DNA from: Stenopsyche tienmushanensis
Lineage: Eukaryota > Arthropoda > Insecta > Trichoptera > Stenopsychidae
DNA length: 64,000 nucleotides
Direction of reading: 5' to 3'
Assembly (NCBI GenBank): GCA_008973525.1
Contig: WACJ01000449.1
Coordinates: 1-64,000, forward strand
In this document: in pieces, positions 9,501 to 22,300 of the stretch
Layout of the letters: each line of letters opens with the position of its first letter
Position numbering within the stretch: the stretch's first letter is position 1
Program-made: the position numbers and the translations under genes
The notes under the pieces: generated by a model
Database searches by the model: none
What the model was told of the DNA's origin: nothing
What the model saw: only the letters and a program-made list of their open reading frames with translations

Positions 9501-12500
9501 GAATAAATAATAATAAGCACGATATTGAAAATGGATTTGATAATATATAGACCTGTAGGGGTACCTTTACAGCGCGTCCTCGCTATCGATGTACGAGTGT
9601 ATGATGAGACATAAGCAGTCTCTCCGTCTCTGTCTCCGATTCACTAATATTCGCACTCAATGTGCGTAAATACTCCTTCTTTGTCATTCGAGCCCGTCCG
9701 TGACATATGCGCGATTACTCATCAACGGATTAAATTAGCAGATCTCAATAGATTCATGACATGATCGTACGCAAATTCTACCGAACGACTTCGATCATAA
9801 TAAAGTTGTAATTTCATCTGAATCACGAAAGAAATATTTGAGGAAAAATTCCATCTCCGACGATTCGACGTCCTCGGTTCGCTTCTAAATATTTAAATGA
9901 ATCTTCGTAACGATGAGAATATTAATTCGATATCGTCGCGTAGATTTTATATTCGTTCGCGTATTGATCGATGCCTCACATTCGAATTCGTACAGAATAC
10001 ACGATTGCAAGTGCGTAATAAATACAGTCAACCCTTCTATAGCGTCGAGATAGCGCAAAAGAAGTGGATGCCATAGGAGGGTTGACTTTGTATGCATTTG
10101 TACGTTATGACAGCTTTACTATATTTGTTATCGATGCTTCGTTCGAATCGTTATAAATAACAGAAAATCAGGAAGACATCTCGCATTCGGAGAACGACTT
10201 TTTAGCGTTTTATTTTCGATTAGCGCAGCATTTTGACGACGGATATTAACAACATAATTTCCGCGCTTTCGGAAAAATATTTATTTGGTGTCGTTGCAAG
10301 TAGCGTTATTTTTAATTATGATAACACAAACGACACTTTCGCTTGCAAACAATTGAGATAAGTATATTGTTTTGAGCATATTTTTTTTAGATTGGAATGC
10401 ACAAACATCAAATTAAAAATGACACATCATCAGTATTAATTAGTATCACGCAATCGTTAACCGAACCGATATAAACGTTAGGAACGTAACTGAAACTAAA
10501 ACCGAAATGACGATTCGAACGCCCTGGTTAACCCTTAACTGGTATCGCTATTTTTTGTCCACGCTACAAACGTCGTAGGTCTTATTTGATCCACACCAGA
10601 AAATCAGTATTTGCAAATATATTTTTGTATTATTTGCATAAGTATGGATGAATCTTTTTGGTTAGTGTGCATTTGAAAAGTTAAAAAAATATGCTTTTGT
10701 TGAAAAAACTTGAACAAAAAATAAACAACAATACTTCTCATATCCTCTAAATAACAAAAGAAAGTAATTTAAGTAATAATAAAATGACAACGAAGATCAA
10801 AACATTTTTTTAAGAATTGACAATATCACAAGTGTCAGTTTACTTTTGACAACCAGTACCCACAATATTTAGGAAGGAATGTATTTTACAAACAAAATTG
10901 GAACATTTATTAAATTTTAGATTGATGGAAAAAATTGCATTCTCATTTTTACAATGTATCGTAAATGGTACTACCAAACTCAAACCTATTTTTCTAATAT
11001 ATTTGTTCTTGTTCAGTAGGTTTTTTTTAGGTACAAATCCATTAGAGGAACAAATATTCAATAATGCTGAAAGAATTACACATGACCATCTCCGAGTTCT
11101 TCTGATTACCGAGTAATTTGGGCATTTTTTGTCCAAACAAATAATTGAAAAATATTACGTATTTGATATCGTGGGTCAAATTTGACCCAGTCAACTACAT
11201 ATCTCAGATCCATCGTAGAATAAATGTTAAAAGAATTAGAACCAAAATTAAACGCTCATGGGTCAAATTTGACTCACGATACCAGTTATGGGTTAAATTT
11301 TGCTTTACCAGTTAAGGGGACGGCTCACTTTCGATATTTTATTCAAGGTTCATTTTCGATATTTTATGACCTCTTATCGTTTATAATAGGCGTATTTACT
11401 CGTTTTGTTTGCGATAAAGGATCGTAATTAAAATCGACGACAGATCGTAAAGTTTTAGGTCGTCTGTGTGTCGCAGATCGTCACACGAATAAAATGCGGG
11501 AAGAATGAGAGAACCCGTTTGAATTTGAAATTGGACGATTCTCCTCGTTGACCTCTGACCGTCTGGAATATGTTTTTTGTCGGAGAATTTGAAGGCAGTT
11601 CTCCAGATATCTCATCGGGATATACTATTTTGCCCGCCTTTTTTATTATTTAAAAGAATCCGAAAATTATACCCCATAGTTTTTCGTTAACCTGACGCTG
11701 TCTTCATCCGTCCGCGCCCTTTCTTACCGTGCCGACTTCAAATTTATTGTTTTTATTTTAACACACAATTCTACGTATCTATAAAAAAAATATTTTGTTA
11801 GGGGTACATATTGGTGAACCGAAAAATGTCGTCAAATATTAATGGATCTCAACAGGGCTACTCATTGATCTTTGCTATTGATCACAAAAGTCGCCTTTAA
11901 TATCTCTAAATTCGGTGCAATTAAAAGTTTCGATATTTTCAAATATTTACCGTTAATAATCAATACCTTTACCTGATCTTCATTCATTTCCATATAATCA
12001 AATCTAACATTGATAAAAAACGAGTAAAATTTTGACGTATTGTAATGATTTGCAGCATTCGAAACATTTTATTCGGATCGAGTCGCGTTCAATCTCTCTT
12101 TGTCTGTTCGGATGCTTTGTGTCTGATCGATTCTTACAGTCGAGCGTTTCATTCTCGATCGATTTTATGCAGATTTCCAGGGTCAATCGAGAGGGCGGAA
12201 TCCTTTCGAGCTTATTTTGCATACGCGTCAGTTTCCTATTTTTGTAAAAATTAGCATAACTGCGGAGAGAATATCTTATTGCTGTTCGTGACTAAAAATA
12301 TTGAAGAAGCTGCGTTTCGATCGAGAATAAATTAACGATTTATCGACGCTCATGTGCGCACACCGAAGCGTATAGAATTAATAAGAATCGAAATGAGACT
12401 GCGAATAAAGGCCCTGTGCGGTGCATAACAAAGCGTCTGCTTAAATTTTAAGGGCTGCTCGACCTTCTTTCTGATTTGTTATTTCATTATTTAATAGAAT

Positions 12501-15500
12501 ACTTTCTATTTGGCTTTCATATCGTTGCCTTTGATTAAAAAAATAATTTAAATTTAAGTGTTGCAATGTGGTGCTATTTTGAGATTGTGGACGCTCTGTA
12601 ATTATTTGAAGAACCCTGAAGATCGTCCGCGTTTTTGTCGCCCCCTCAAAAAAAAAATGCACGTAACATGAGCCGATCCTTCGACCCTCCGGAGACTTGC
12701 GTCTCGACAGATTATGTCAACGACATTGCGGAAGTCTTTCCATGCTTAAAAACCATCAAAAATAGCACATGTTTGGAATTCAAACATCATCCACCTTCAA
12801 ATTCATCTGTGAGATGCTCGTTTCGATGAAATATAACAGCTACAAATTTTCAACCAAAAAATACGCATTGACACGCTGATTCGATCTTTATAATCTGGAA
12901 AACTGGAGTAGATAATTTACGCGTTCAAAGAATTTATTAATTCTTACGAGTTATATTTTGTAAAAGTTACGGTTGTTATGTTCTCATCTATACGTTCCGA
13001 ACGTTCATGTGACATGTTCTAATATAACTACAACAAAACGGACCCAAAAGGCACGTGGTTATCGCAACCCTTTGGGTAGTGACTTAATTTTAAAATGACA
13101 TGAACATAGATTCTATATTCGTATGTGTACCGCTTATCGTCCACAAAAATCCACTTTCTCTCGGGACAGTTAAACCTGAACGCCGATACGCGATGACACT
13201 CATCAGGGGGACGCGGATGTGGCTTCTTCGATCTGACATAATTTTGTGCTCACCTCGAACTGATCCGAGTCTCTTGCGCTTTGAGCGGAGACAAGTCTAC
13301 CGACGACGAAGCACCTGGCGATGGGTAACCGACCATATGGCACATCACGTCGGATATTTGAGCCCGCTTTGTGAATTCAAACGCACAATACTTAACAATG
13401 CAACAGATGATATTCAAAAGAACAACAACAAATTCTTCGAGCATTGTGCAAAATGCATGTTTGATTTTCATCTATCGTCTGTATTGCGCTTTCTCGAATA
13501 TTAAATTTCAAGAGAGACCGCAAAAACGCGCCTGAGGTGATTCATTTTAAATTCTCAAACGAATACTCAGGTTTTTCTCTAGAATTTGAGATATTGCGGA
13601 TGTATATATTCAAAACGATCAATTCATGCTGAATCACTTCCTCGGATGTGGTTTGCTGTTTTATTATCTTTACGAAGCGATGAATGAAATACACCTAACG
13701 TTGCTACAATAGTATTGTTACCATTAAAGGCAGACTCCTTATTGGGACTTTGATTACATTCAAATGTATGCATCGCAACTAAAAAGTGAGCGATAACTGA
13801 GTTCGACACACAATCTGACTATTTAGCGTTCGTATGAACGTATGAAAAATTGAACAACAAACTACATATTTGCTAACCCTCTCCTCGGAACAGTATTCAT
13901 ATCGTACACGTTTATTGTATAGTTTTGAAGTGTAAAACATAACTTTGCCTGCATTTTTTACGACAGAACGTTTGCAATTAAGTGCCAGGCGAACGAATTA
14001 AAACGAGCTCGAAATATCAACTTATGGGGAAAACGAAGACATTAAAGGAGTCCACGTTGACATCATAATTTCCATATCGAATGTGAACGGGACGTTTCCG
14101 AAGAACTCCGTCTGATAACATTCTCGTGCATTTTGAACAATGACAAATCGACTAGATTACGTCGAATATTGTCTCGCGAATTTAAATATAATGCAACGTG
14201 CGATTGATTCGCTTCCGCAATTCAGTGACACGCAAATTACATGCGTCAACACTCTCTGCTGACTCTATCCATAATGCAGAAGCAGCCGACCAGACGTCCT
14301 TCGATCTCATCGTCAAAATCCTCCTCTTCGGCTTTGATGCTTTTATTGTGAACTTTGCTTCGAGTCGAGCAGTACAGCCAAACGATAGAAGATACGCCTT
14401 TATCTATGCGGAGACGCTAATAACTTTAAAATGGATCGATTATAAAGAACTAAAGTCGTTTCTTATCTCTCACGGGTCGATCGCACAATTACGACGACCG
14501 GTTTTCATATATACAATGAAAACGCATTCGTCATTTTATTGTCAATTATGCCCTTTACAAAAGATCTTTCCGTCTGCTGTGAGAACGACTGTATGCAATA
14601 TTTAGCTCCAATTGCACTATCGCTTCGATTGTGCAACACTCTTAACCGTTAATCTGATACGAATCATTTCAAGGTTGATTGTTATTCATTTCCCTTTAAA
14701 ATCTATTTATAAAAAAACATCGAGACGTTTCGCACCGCAGTCGACATCCCTCCGTTTGTCAAAATCGGTTTTCGACACAATCTATAGTCGATTTTACCCC
14801 TAGATCGATAATCATTAGTCTCGCAGACCACAGACTCGGAACACATTCCAACACATTCCATTCCCGAACCTTTCCCGCTCAGTACCTTTCTAAATGAGCA
14901 ATTTAGTGACCCAGACGTACTCAATGGGCGTGTGCACGTCAATCGTCGTCACGTAATATGTAACGCGAAAATATACGATTAGTGATCTAGAATTAAACAT
15001 CGATCGCTCTAATGAAATATATGATTGTAGTTTTAGAATCGTATGACGTTTTTAAAGCTGGAATTCTATCTATTCGGCTGTCATTCGGACGATAGTGGTT
15101 CGGTTGACCGCAGACGAGTGCGTCCGATCCGAAAATCCTCTCTCGGAAGTAGTAGACGAATTAACATCCTCAGATGCCCTAAGCGCTGGTTAATATTTGT
15201 AATTCGAGATACAGTCAACCCTCCTACAGCATCCCCCTTCGTTTGCGGCGTCTTTTGCGTAAGCAACCGGTAAAATACGTAAGGTCTTGGGAATCCAATC
15301 CCGTGTCAAAATTTCAATCCCGGGATTTCGGGATTGAATAAGATGATCCCGGGATTCCGGTATCGGTTCAATTTTTTCAAAAATTTGCGAACGACGTTGA
15401 TGCGAATTTTATCTCTGGCATTCAGATGTATTTCCACTATTACGGGCTTCTTTCCGAAATGTGAAAAATTTGCAAAATCTCACTCCAAACATTCTAGCTA

Positions 15501-16433
15501 AAACGAATTCTAGCTCATGCATAGCAAACTATTTTTTCTGCATCCCTTTCGACGACCAGACACGTCAGTAGCATTGTCTTAAGACATTTTGAAAACGCCA
15601 AGGTCACTAATTTACTTATTCAGAGATGAACAGAGCGAGGACGGTTTAAAATCATGCATACATGTCGAATTCGTTTCGAGTCTGTAGTTTGTGAGACTAA
15701 TCATTAGTGATATAGGGTTAATACCAAAGCGCACCTCTGCACACAATCTGCGAGCGTAATGTACTTTATTTTACATGATGACATAATAGAGAATGATCTA
15801 TAGAGAAAAAAACGTTCATTTTTAATTCGATTTTGAAATTAACTTAAAATTGAATAACGAAAATGAGTGGGATGCCCTCTTCCTCGATGTTAATCCAGTG
15901 TTGTTTTTGAAACTACGCAACCTTCTAAAATTTGAAGTCTCTTAGTCTCTAATTGTCGTCATCGATGTAAAAACAATACTATCGCTGGCGTTATCTAGGG
16001 CTTTAGACCTGATCGCCGATATCGTAAGATGATCGATCTTCTTTGGCTTTTCAATCAGCATCGAACGACTACGAATATTCGGTAATCGCATTACTTCGAA
16101 AGGACGTCGACGAATCGGGAAAATGAACGTAAAATGAGTTTTTTTAAGAGAAGAAAGAATCGATCGATGACGAAGGGTTGTATTTTAATTTCAGAAATGG
16201 AAGCCAGAGCCCGAGCGAACGCGGAGCTGGCGGCGTCGGGGGGCGACGGCTGCGACGGGGAGTCTCTGCCCAGCTACACGATCGTGTCCGGCCTGCCCAG
16301 CTACGAGGAGGCGCTCCGCCAGCTCGACAAGGCGAGGGCCTGCGCCCTCCGGATGCCGACCCCCGCCCGACTCTCCGTCGACGACCTCCTCAAACTCTAC
16401 CGACAGCCCGACCGCAACGAGCTCAAATCCTAA
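6538..16433 (+). CDS. comm-like: Commissureless-like membrane sorting adaptor (exons 6538-6793, 16195-16433)
   Basis: This two-exon gene encodes 164 aa. Exon 1 (85 codons plus one base; donor GTCAGT at 6794) encodes MTESRI, a sequon NMT, acidic GDASDDKK and one transmembrane segment (VWVGVVLTLLVLSCAACMC), then LYHRFQLWKRR. Exon 2 (acceptor TTTCAG at 16189-16194) adds a GC-rich cytoplasmic tail with two LPSY motifs (SLPSYTIVSGLPSYEEAL) and a C-terminal LSVDDLLKLY, ending at TAA 16431-16433. A single N-out membrane pass plus LPSY motifs is the hallmark of Drosophila Commissureless, which diverts Robo to endosomes during midline crossing and binds Nedd4-type ligases. The LPSY/TM pattern is what I see; the axon-guidance role is inferred from the family. 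A second first exon at 2874-3189 can replace exon 1. The ~9.4-kb intron is full of transposon relics. Confidence 0.78.
7156..8489 (+). other. Comm-like intron, no gene seen
   Basis: The region is CpG-bearing but has no supported exon. Short open frames (for example at 7710-8071 in three frames at once) are overlapping frames in a CG-rich patch, without recognisable domains. The TTAA at about 7455 followed by CCGTTTGACTGC looks like one end of a piggyBac-type MITE, but no partner end was found. Confidence 0.4.
8490..8659. mobile_element. Harbinger-like palindromic MITE, copy 1
   Basis: A 170-bp element flanked by TTA (8487-8489 and 8660-8662). The ends are GGCCCGATCCACAC... and ...ATCGGGCC. 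The two arms share CCGGTCAAATATTC and its complement GAATATTTGACCGG around a small centre. The left arm lacks about 40 bp present in the right arm (the CGGTTCGATCTCGC part). It is homologous to 23847-24046. A 3-bp TTA duplication with GGCC ends fits PIF/Harbinger MITEs. It lies in the comm-like intron. Confidence 0.75.
8660..10024 (+). other. Comm-like intron, no gene seen
   Basis: AT-rich sequence with CpG patches. There are no exons, tRNA or transposon termini that I can support. Confidence 0.4.
10025..10090. mobile_element. Short pogo/Tigger-like MITE
   Basis: A 66-bp hairpin-capable element: CAGTCAACCCTTCTATAGCG at the left and CCATAGGAGGGTTGACT at the right, next to TA on both sides. 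The CAGT start and TA target fit pogo-type MITEs. A single related end (CAGTCAACCCTCCTACAGC) occurs near 15212. Confidence 0.5.
10532..11292 (-). mobile_element. piggyBac-like element, degraded
   Basis: TTAA at 10528-10531 and 11293-11296 bracket 761 bp whose ends are inverted repeats (CCCTTAACTGGTATCGC / GATACCAGTTATGGG). Near the right end are palindromic subterminal repeats TGGGTCAAATTTGACCCA-like (11170, 11258). Minus frame 11136-10840 begins DKKCPNYSVIRRTRRWSCVI followed by LLNI, which fits the conserved piggyBac block D-x-Y-RRTRRWP. The N-terminal transposase half is absent. It is a dead copy in the comm-like intron. Confidence 0.75.
11293..14797 (+). other. Comm-like intron, no gene seen
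   Basis: Several frames above 60 codons exist (for example 13100-13504 and 14198-14605) but none has domain-like composition, a start context or splice partners. CpG is not depleted here. I see nothing to annotate. Confidence 0.4.
14798..15717. mobile_element. TTAA-type (piggyBac-like) non-autonomous element, family B
   Basis: The right end GATATAGGG is followed by TTAA (15718-15721). The left end is CCCTAGATCGATAATC after TTAC (14794-14797, decayed TTAA). Terminal inverted repeats of about 45 bp contain ATTAGTCTCGCAGAC at the left and GAGACTAATCATTAG at the right. The termini match those of 60021-61194. The interior includes a repeat AATTTCAATCCCGGGATTTC (15309) also found at 1826, and a lone pogo-like end at 15212. 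No transposase frame. Confidence 0.65.
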
Positions 16434-16832
16434 CGACGCCGACTAACCGACACTTATTTATTTCTATTTTAAGCCAAATCGAGTGACTTTTCCCCGCAAT
16501 ACGGGGATCCATTATTTAGTATTATTTTTGTACCTGAATTTCAATTTGACGTATTTTTGAAAGGCTCCGTCGACTATTTCATATTGTGACGCACGTCTCT
16601 ATTGCGATCGAAGACACGACCCGCCAGTATTATAATATTAACACGCGAGTCCTTCGGGATCCTTCGAATACTCGACGTCGGAGAGGAGATCCGACGAAGC
16701 CACCTGTACATATCTCATAGGATAATATAGCGATATATGATATGTAATCTGAGACGAAACCGATCGCCCGTCCGTCGCTTCGATTCGCCGATCGAAGAAA
16801 GGACGGGCATTCGAAGAAATGCTCAAAATAAA
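16434..16832 (+). promoter_or_regulatory. 3' UTR and poly(A) signal of comm-like gene
   Basis: After the stop codon, about 390 bp of CpG-containing sequence leads to AATAAA at 16827-16832, a plausible polyadenylation signal. From there to 17364 I see no gene. Confidence 0.45.
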
Positions 16833-17368
16833 TGTGATCGTCTAAACCAAAATTGTTTCATTCGCCCTGTTCGTTTTATTTTTGTATGCGGAAGCAGAAA
16901 CGCTGACGCTGTTGCTGTTTCGATGCAACGTCGAACGACGTAGTGTCGAAATTCCTTCGGTTCTAGAAAACGTATCCATCGATGAACGTTGTCAAACGGA
17001 TGTATTAGTCAGGTGATACCTCGTAAAAGAACTGTTCTTATTGGTATAATTAGTAAATTGAAACAGTGTTGTGACAATCCTGAACAAGATATGCTCAAAA
17101 TTCGTAATTAATCCCACAGAACAGCATGCGGTTTGCATATGCCAGGACACACGAGTAGCCTTTAAACAATAAAATATATAAATTAAACAACTTTTTACAC
17201 AATTTCTATCTTTAAATTCGTTCGAATTGGCGCCGTTTTTTCGATAGGTCCCCTGCACGCCGATAGCGACACTTTTATTTATCTCAGCTTCAAACCTACG
17301 AGCGCGTCGACTTCACTAGCAAACGCATAGATGGCACTGCTTATTCAGGCTCAGTTGCACATCTTTAA

Positions 17369-18786
17369 CCCGTCGGTGGACAGTGCAGTCATCGCACAGA
17401 ATACATCTGTCTCTAATACGTATGTACTTACTTTTCGTGCCGGATTAGTCCATGCATACCGCCTTCGTGGACACTCTAAAAAAACGTGGCTCAAACACTC
17501 TCAAACTTAAGCAAGAAAAATTTATTTTGGAGAATAATTCGATTTTTACGATACACTGACTTGGAGTACATACATACAATAAACATCGACTAGTAATATA
17601 AGTGTTAAATGCTCAAGTTTCGGATTACCAATTTCGCCAAAAATTAAATGAATTCACATTAAAAAAAAATATTATAAACATATTTTTATGTTAATGTAAC
17701 AATTATTTTTTAAAAAAAGATCTTCAGAATCAGATTTAGCAGTCGAATGTTACAAAAGCCTCTGACGCAGCATAAAAAAAAGATTGAACTTGTAAAGTCT
17801 AGAAAGAAGAAGGGGTATATTTCTAATAATTTGTTTGCATTTGTCAATGAAATTTATCTCTTTGTAAAAATACTAAAATGTTATGATTCATTGTAGCGTG
17901 GAAACTAAAACAAAGTGAATAATAACGGAACTGGCTGAAAACACGATCCATCTCAAGTTAAATGACTTACGTTCTGAATTACTTCAGTTAAAGTTCGAAC
18001 GAGCTCCACGATCCGGATAATTCGGCATATACCGCAATCACAAAGACAACTAAGAGCAAAACGAATAGATATGGAGTCAAATATGGAGTAAAAATAAACC
18101 CTATTGAAGTTGTGGAATACAAAAATGTATGGGTGGTGTTGATAAGTTAGATCAACTTGTATCTTATTATTCGCGCCCCCAAAAAACAATTCATTGGTAT
18201 AAAACGATAATATTCCATCTGACATCGTAGTATTTAATTTGAGGATTTATACCGCATAAAAATAGAAAAGGTGGTAAGATTTCTGCAATTTAAAGACATT
18301 TTAAAAAATATTCATTAGAAATTGCCCATATAGCAGATCAAGTCTAATAATTGTAAATTTAAACCCAAATACTATTTCACTTGAATCAGAAAATCATTTG
18401 GTAAATAAAATCTTGCCTCGATAAATTATAGGAGGAAAGATTATTTACGCTGTGGGGATACACTTCGCGGAGATGCCAAATTTGCCCGAATAATCCTTCT
18501 CTATGTACCAAAGATTGCTTTATATATTTTCATGATTACTATTACGATAAGACCCAGAATCATTCCACATACATCCATATATGCAAATTAAATACAATAC
18601 AATAAAAATAGAATACGATCCTCGACAAAAATAAAAATATTGAGAACAACTGCTTTTGATTCCAAAATGAACTACTCCCCATTGCATGTTTTAGCAATAG
18701 TTTAACTCTACCTCTACGATCATGAATTGCGTCAAAAATCGGTGTTCCGAGATGAAACGCAAACAATTTTACTGTCCATCAAAGCG
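17369..18786 (+). mobile_element. piggyBac-like element, family A copy 2
   Basis: Perfect TTAA flanks (17365-17368, 18787-18790). The ends are inverted: CCCGTCGGTGGACAGTGCAG and ACTGTCCATCAAAGCG. Around 18448-18530 a + frame reads RRCQICPNNPSLC then DCFIY, the cysteine-rich tail of piggyBac transposases. It is collinear with 1928-2694 apart from a ~650-bp segment (about 17760-18440) lacking in that copy. The catalytic core is not recognisable. It lies between the comm-like gene and Bmcp. Confidence 0.72.
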
Positions 18787-19364
18787 TTAATTGGAAAAGT
18801 GATCGTTCAGATGAACGAACCGGAAGAAAATATATAAATATTAGTTGATAAGAGATACATTGATATATCATCCCGTGCGCAATGTAATGCTAAAGAGAAA
18901 ATATATAAGTGACAGAGTAGAAGTTTAAATACTAAACAAATTAGCATTTGCTAAAAGAAATCCAATCGATTAGTTTTAACGCAAAACGTAATTGATAATT
19001 CAAAAATGAGTATTAATATTTTTTGAAATAATATTTTTTGTCGGAAAAAAGTATTTTAAATTAATTTGAAAAAATATTTTTTAATGTATTTTTATTTTTT
19101 TAAATTTTAATATTGATTACTTCTATTTGCATGTCGATGGAAAAATATTTAAAACGAACAGCAAAACGATATTTTGTAATATTTGAAAGTGTATAATTTT
19201 TTTCCGTTGGCGACTTTTTTTCACGCGGCAACACCGCGAGACGTCACACGTGGATTTTTTTCATACTGGCAGTACAAGATTATTTTTGAACTGAGATTTA
19301 TTTACACATGGCGGCGTAGAGCCGAAGAGGCAGTCGGCAGTCGTCGGTCGGCGCGCAGTCGGCG

Positions 19365-22300
19365 ATGGTGCCGAGGGACTGGAGGCCCTTCCTTTACGGC
19401 GGCCTCGCTTCGATAGCTGCCGAGTTCGGTGAGTGCGCGACCGAGGGACTTCCACGCCGTTCGGACGCCGGGACGCCGGGACGATCGTCAATGAGAAACG
19501 TCCCGGCTGACCTTCGTTTCTGTCAAATTCGATTTGTTTCCTTCGAGCCGTGGACGCTTGACGTTTCCCCGATTTTCTTTTATGTAAGTGCATTCAGACG
19601 ACCCGAATTAGACACGCATGTATCATCTTAAATGCACGTGATTTATTTTTCCTCGTCTGACAGCCGCGACTAATCGCGAAAATAAAATATTCAGATCGTA
19701 TTTTTTCTTTTCGTTTCGAAGATATCGACTGAAAACGATTTTTATTCGATGTGAACAATATTTATGCATTCATAATCGGGGCCTTTCAGAGAAACCGAGA
19801 CTTCGGACCGTTCATTTTTTAGTTCACATTCGCATTTAATTTTATAAATGCTTATATTCGCATTCAAAAAATATTTTCTATCGCCACTTTTTCATATCAA
19901 TAATGTTGACTTAAAATTACCAGCTATAGTTCAAATTTATTACTCTATGCGTTGACTTTAAAAGGGCATTTACCGTGTTCGCGCTTTGACTCCTATATTT
20001 TTGATTCCCTGTAATATTAAAAGGACCTTTCTGTTCCTCCTCTGATAGATCCTATTTATAATCCCAACATAGTATGGAATTGTTTTAACAAAATGGATAC
20101 AATCATACACAATTCAGCATTAAGGCCATAACATTAAGTTTCAATTGATTTTAGCCAAAATTTGACATTTGATATTTTAAATTTGTTTTGATTTATAATT
20201 GTTAAAATCGTGTTTACAATAGTTTTCTCAACATCATATGATAAAAATGCATATGTTTGTAGAATAGGAGCCAGAAAGATGTCTGTGAAAATGAATGACT
20301 CGATTTTTGGCACACTCACGTATTATTATGCTGAAATAAAATGCGGGAATGTTGCGAATCAAAATCACTGTTTTTCACTCATCGTTTATTTTTGTTGCAG
20401 CATAATTACGAAATTCTCAGAATGATCCTGCTGTTTTTATCAATTGGAAAACATATTTTTAAAATACTATTTGTTAAATTATGACGTGTTTTAAATAATA
20501 ACAAAATGCGTACTATGTTTACTGATATAAATCTTCATTTCCACAAACATGCATCATTATTTACTTTCAGCGGTCTTTCACTCGACTCATAATAATATCA
20601 TCATTTTTTCATGTTTATTTTTAATTTCCATAATACCCATTGTAAACAGTGGCAGCCTGATTAATTATGAAATCTTGTATTGTAAATAGTGTATAGTAAA
20701 TAACAATAATGCGAACAAATCTCCATTCTTCTGAAGAAAAGGACTGCTATTTAATAAATTTTTATACCTTTCTCGAATGATCAATTTTAGGATTTTAAAA
20801 TCTCAATTGACATATGATTACAGGCACTTTTCCTATTGATACTACCAAGACGAGGTTACAAATTCAAGGTCAAAAATTAGACGCAAGACATGTAGAGCTC
20901 AAATACAGCGGTATGACTGATGCATTTGTTCAAATATCACGACAAGAAGGTTTTCACGCTTTGTATTCTGGGTAAAGACAAAATTTGAAATCAAATGGAT
21001 AATATTGTAAACCGTTTTGTGTTACTCTTCAATTTCTCATTGTCTCGTAGAATATGGCCGGCTTTGCTGCGTCAAGCCACGTACGGCACGATAAAATTCG
21101 GAACGTACTACTCGCTAAAAAAGTTGTTGGCGAATTATTCGGGAGCGGGCGAAGGCAAAGAGACCGTGTGGGGAAACGTGGGCTGTGCAATTTTCGCTGG
21201 AGCGTTTTCGAGTGCGATCGCGAATCCCACGGACGTGTTGAAAGTCCGAATGCAGGTATTTAGTTTTATCTTAATCCTCTTTGAATATGCGGATCTAAAC
21301 GTTTACATAGAAGATAGTATATCTTTACACAAAGATATGCATTGACGGGAACGTTTGACTGGGATTAGTTCTGTGTGATTTTTGATTGCTTGTTATATTT
21401 TACATTCAATCAGTTTAATCAGTGTTCCTAAAAAACGTCATCAATTTTTCCATGTCAAACATGCAATGAGATGATATTTATTACGCAATATCGTTGCGTC
21501 ATGGAAGCCGCGTGCTATAGTTGTGGATCATGTAAAATGCCACCCAACCATTATTGCTTCCCGCTATCAATATTTAATTTAATCAAATTTGCCAATTAAT
21601 ATATTTAGTTGACAATTTTATAATGGATGTCATTTGTCCTGTTTGTAAATAGAATGAAAAAAGCATCATTAACTGGTTTATGATTTATATTGAATTCACT
21701 CAGTTTGACCATTCCAGTGATAAACTGCTATTCATTTGTTATATCTCCTCTTGTCCGATTTTTTTGTACTATTATCTTCATTACCAATGAGTCACTTTAA
21801 TGTGGTGTTGATTATTTTTGTTAATTTGAATACAAATAGCACTCTGGGGAACATTATTTTAATACTGCACTACTCAAATGATATCTATATAAAAATTCTC
21901 AATATAGATTGTATTAATTTCTACTTTAAATACTGGTAGCAAAATGATAAAAAATATGTGTTATATTTGATTATTTTATGGTCGATGTAAGTGTCAGATA
22001 TGGCACTCGTCGATTGCTTTATCACTGAAGTAATTAAGTTGTGATTTTGTGTGCGGCAATATATTATTTTTAAATGCTTTCTTTTGTGTTCAAGGTTCAC
22101 GGAAAAGGTTCCAATAAAAGTTTAGCTAAATGTTTTCAAGAAATATATATAAACGAAGGCGTAAACGGTCTCTGGAGGGTGAGCATATCGTTTGAATTCA
22201 ATTATTTTTCATTTGTGTTTATAAAAATTGTAGGAAAAATATTATTGAACAATGATATTGCTTAATTGTTTGTAGGAATTTTTATGAACACTCTTATTGA

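Noticed and set aside
13100..13504. 134-codon plus-strand frame
   Set aside because: No recognisable domain, no supported splice sites, and an antisense frame is open over the same bases.
14198..14605. 135-codon plus-strand frame
   Set aside because: Composition and context do not look like a protein-coding exon; it is intronic to the comm-like gene.
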